DNA of 64,000 nt from assembly GCF_029626025.1 (NCBI RefSeq), contig NZ_JARUBF010000001.1:1302001-1366000 (forward strand), read 5' to 3'. A program made the translations under genes and the position numbers. This DNA is from Solwaraspora sp. WMMD406. GTDB taxonomy: Bacteria; Actinomycetota; Actinomycetes; Mycobacteriales; Micromonosporaceae. This document shows positions 62,794-64,000 of the stretch, piece by piece; position 1 is the first letter of the stretch; every line of letters starts with the position of its first letter. The notes below the pieces were generated by a model, which did not search any database, was not told the DNA's origin, and worked only from the letters and a program-made list of their open reading frames with translations.

Positions 62794-62902
62794 CTCCAGA
62801 ACGCGGTATCCCTACCGCCGGGCGGCAGCGCGCCTCCGCCCGTCGAAGGCTGACCAGACTGAAGATCGATGCGAGGCACGGAAGCCCGACTATGCTCTGC
62901 TG

Positions 62903-63438
62903 GTGCTTCTGACCTACGTGGACGAATCCTTCACGGACGGCTGGTACTGGATAGGCGCTCTGCGGTCGCCGCCCACGACGTTACGATCACCCTGCGTGGC
63001 GTCGACCGGACCGGTCTGGCAAAGCGGTACACATCGCCGAAGCCTGCGCACGACATCGTCCTGTCTCATCTGCTGGAGCGAGTCGACGCATATGCCGCGA
63101 AGGAACAACAGTTGGCGCTCGTGATCGCAGACAAGGTCGACAACCCGGCCCGCCACCGCGCGGACCTGACTCGGTACCGAACCGATGGCACCGGCGGCTA
63201 CCGCTCTCGGCAGATCACCCGGATCGTCGACACCCTGCACTTCGCGCCGTCACACAGCTCCCGACTTGTCCAGGCCGTCGACCTGGTGACGTTCCTGCAT
63301 CGGCGACTCATGACGGTGACCGAGTCGGACCGGAGGGCAGCCGCGGTCAACGAGCGCATGTGGTCCTGGGTGCAACCACGGGTGTACCACGCATGGTGTT
63401 GGAACCCGGCGCGCCAGACGCACAAAGGGCCCGCGTAA
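62903..63438 (+). pseudogene. DUF3800 protein gene with a frameshift
   Basis: The start (VLLTYVDESFTDGWYWIGAL, from GTG at 62903) is in one frame and the rest (AHDVTITLRGVDRTGLAKRY; LALVIADKVDNP; TRIVDTLHFAPSHSSRLVQA) is in the frame one base back. Both parts are DUF3800: an acidic YVDES at the start and the D-x-x-x-F...S...Q-x-x-D segment at the end. A one-base loss near 62962-62966 explains it. DUF3800 proteins are putative nucleases often found in mobile regions. Sequencing error or programmed slippage cannot be excluded. Confidence 0.75.
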
Positions 63439-63446
63439 GCGGGCCC
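63427..63446 (+). terminator. Hairpin across the DUF3800 stop codon
   Basis: GGGCCCGC-GTAA-GCGGGCCC, an 8-bp perfect stem; the TAA stop is in the loop and arm (63436-63438). Confidence 0.55.
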
Positions 63447-63629
63447 CAAGGCGGTTGCGGGAACCCCGGAGGGCCTCCTGCGTTATCGACGATAGCATGA
63501 CTACCAGTAACCACCCGCGCCGATGAGAAAGCTGGCATCACCTCAGCGCGGCCTGTCTGGCTGGCGGTGAGCCTGCTCACGGCAAGCAGCGGGCGGGACG
63601 GCGGATCGAAGGTTGCCACGGATCAGCTC

Positions 63630-63658
63630 TTGGCGGATCGGCGCGTCCGTCGTACGGT
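63630..63658 (+). promoter_or_regulatory. Likely promoter of the thiamine gene
   Basis: TTGGCG (63630-63635), 17-base spacer, TACGGT (63653-63658). A start near 63665 would place the riboswitch at the 5' end of the mRNA. Confidence 0.55.
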
Positions 63659-63671
63659 AACAAGCAAGTAA

Positions 63672-63760
63672 CCCACGGGAGCCCGGTGCACCGGGCTGAG
63701 AGGGAGGCTGACGCGGCCTCCGACCGTCGAACCTGATCCGGGTAATGCCGGCGCAGGGAG
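63672..63760 (+). ncRNA. TPP riboswitch (THI element)
   Basis: Core parts in order: ACGGGAGCCCGGTGC, GGGCTGAGAGGGAGGC, ACCGTCGAACCTGATCCGGG and TAATGCCGGCGCAGGGA. CTGAGAG and CTGATC..GTAATGCC..GCGCAGGGA are the TPP-binding consensus. The ribosome site GGAGGAG overlaps the end, which fits control of translation. Confidence 0.95.
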
Positions 63761-63770
63761 GAGTCTTGCC

Positions 63771-64000
63771 GTGCCGTCCCTTGGGCGACTGCATCTGCTC
63801 ACCGACACCCGACCCGGGTGCGACCCGCTCGGCGTACTGCGGGCCGCGCTGGCCGCCGCCGAAAACGCCGACGCCACCGCCGACCTGGTCGTGCAGGTAC
63901 GCGTCGAGGACGACATGTCCGACCGGGACGCGTACGAGTTGACCGTCCGTGCGGTCGCCGAATGCACCGCGTACCAGGTGACCTGCCTGGTCAACGACCG
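63771..64000 (+). CDS. Thiamine-phosphate synthase-like protein (3' end missing)
   Basis: The first 76 residues of a protein that runs off the window. LGRLHLLTDTRP at the start, then LVVQVRVEDD and TCLVNDR match ThiE (QxRxK and the LIVND segment). In ThiE this enzyme joins HMP-PP and thiazole phosphate. The Lys of QxRxK is Glu here and the Gly pair before it is missing, so it may be a divergent paralogue. GTG at 63771, nine bases after the riboswitch. TPP control supports a thiamine role. Confidence 0.8.
   Translation, partial: MPSLGRLHLLTDTRPGCDPLGVLRAALAAAENADATADLVVQVRVEDDMSDRDAYELTVRAVAECTAYQVTCLVND

Overview
This window comes from a very GC-rich actinobacterium. The best fit is a member of the Micromonosporaceae (Micromonospora/Salinispora-type). 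The case rests on strong G/C bias at third codon positions, many GTG and TTG starts, the actinobacterial order rpmG - HadA/HadB-like genes - tRNA-Trp - secE - nusG - rplK - rplA, a TTG-started rpoB, and an XRE/DUF5753 + DUF397 pair. Genus is an inference; no rRNA lies in the window.

Layout. (1) 1-9119 is the distal half of a complex I operon, nuoH(partial)-nuoI-J-K-L-M-N. The stop and start codons overlap throughout, and a 612-residue glycosyltransferase-like membrane protein sits between nuoH and nuoI. (2) 9120-12750 holds htpX, an MFS transporter, a convergent yajQ and a tRNA-Tyr gene. (3) 12751-16205 is less orderly. It contains a lower-GC gene-free stretch with a possible tyrosine-recombinase remnant beside the tRNA, a 72-residue secreted peptide and a large membrane-bound GGDEF-EAL protein. 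(4) 16366-19348 holds tRNA-Thr, tRNA-Met, rpmG, two hot-dog dehydratase genes, tRNA-Trp, secE and nusG. (5) 19555-54985 is the core gene-expression block: rplK-rplA, rplJ-rplL (with an L10-type leader), rpoB-rpoC, two small membrane proteins, the str operon (rpsL-rpsG-fusA-tuf), the S10 and spc operons (rpsJ to rplO), secY-adk-map, a DUF1707 gene, infA-rpmJ and the alpha operon (rpsM-rpsK-rpsD-rpoA-rplQ). (6) 55156-60785 holds truA, an anchored hypothetical protein on the minus strand, a methyltransferase, an ABC-F ATPase and an aldo/keto reductase. (7) 60823-64000 is an accessory tail: a carbonic anhydrase-like gene missing a zinc-site motif, the XRE/DUF397 pair, a frameshifted DUF3800 gene, and a TPP riboswitch in front of a ThiE-like gene cut by the window end.

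Most genes serve core functions: respiration, transcription, translation and protein export. No CRISPR array, intact insertion sequence or complete new multi-gene defence system was found. The most interesting signals are non-coding. They are an identical 20-base box in the leaders of the str and S10 operons with matching downstream pairing segments, a perfect 22-bp hairpin between rpoB and rpoC, short tandem duplications that begin at or near stop codons of several unrelated genes (including a 54-bp repeat inside the spc operon), and a 38-bp perfect palindrome after the DUF397 gene.
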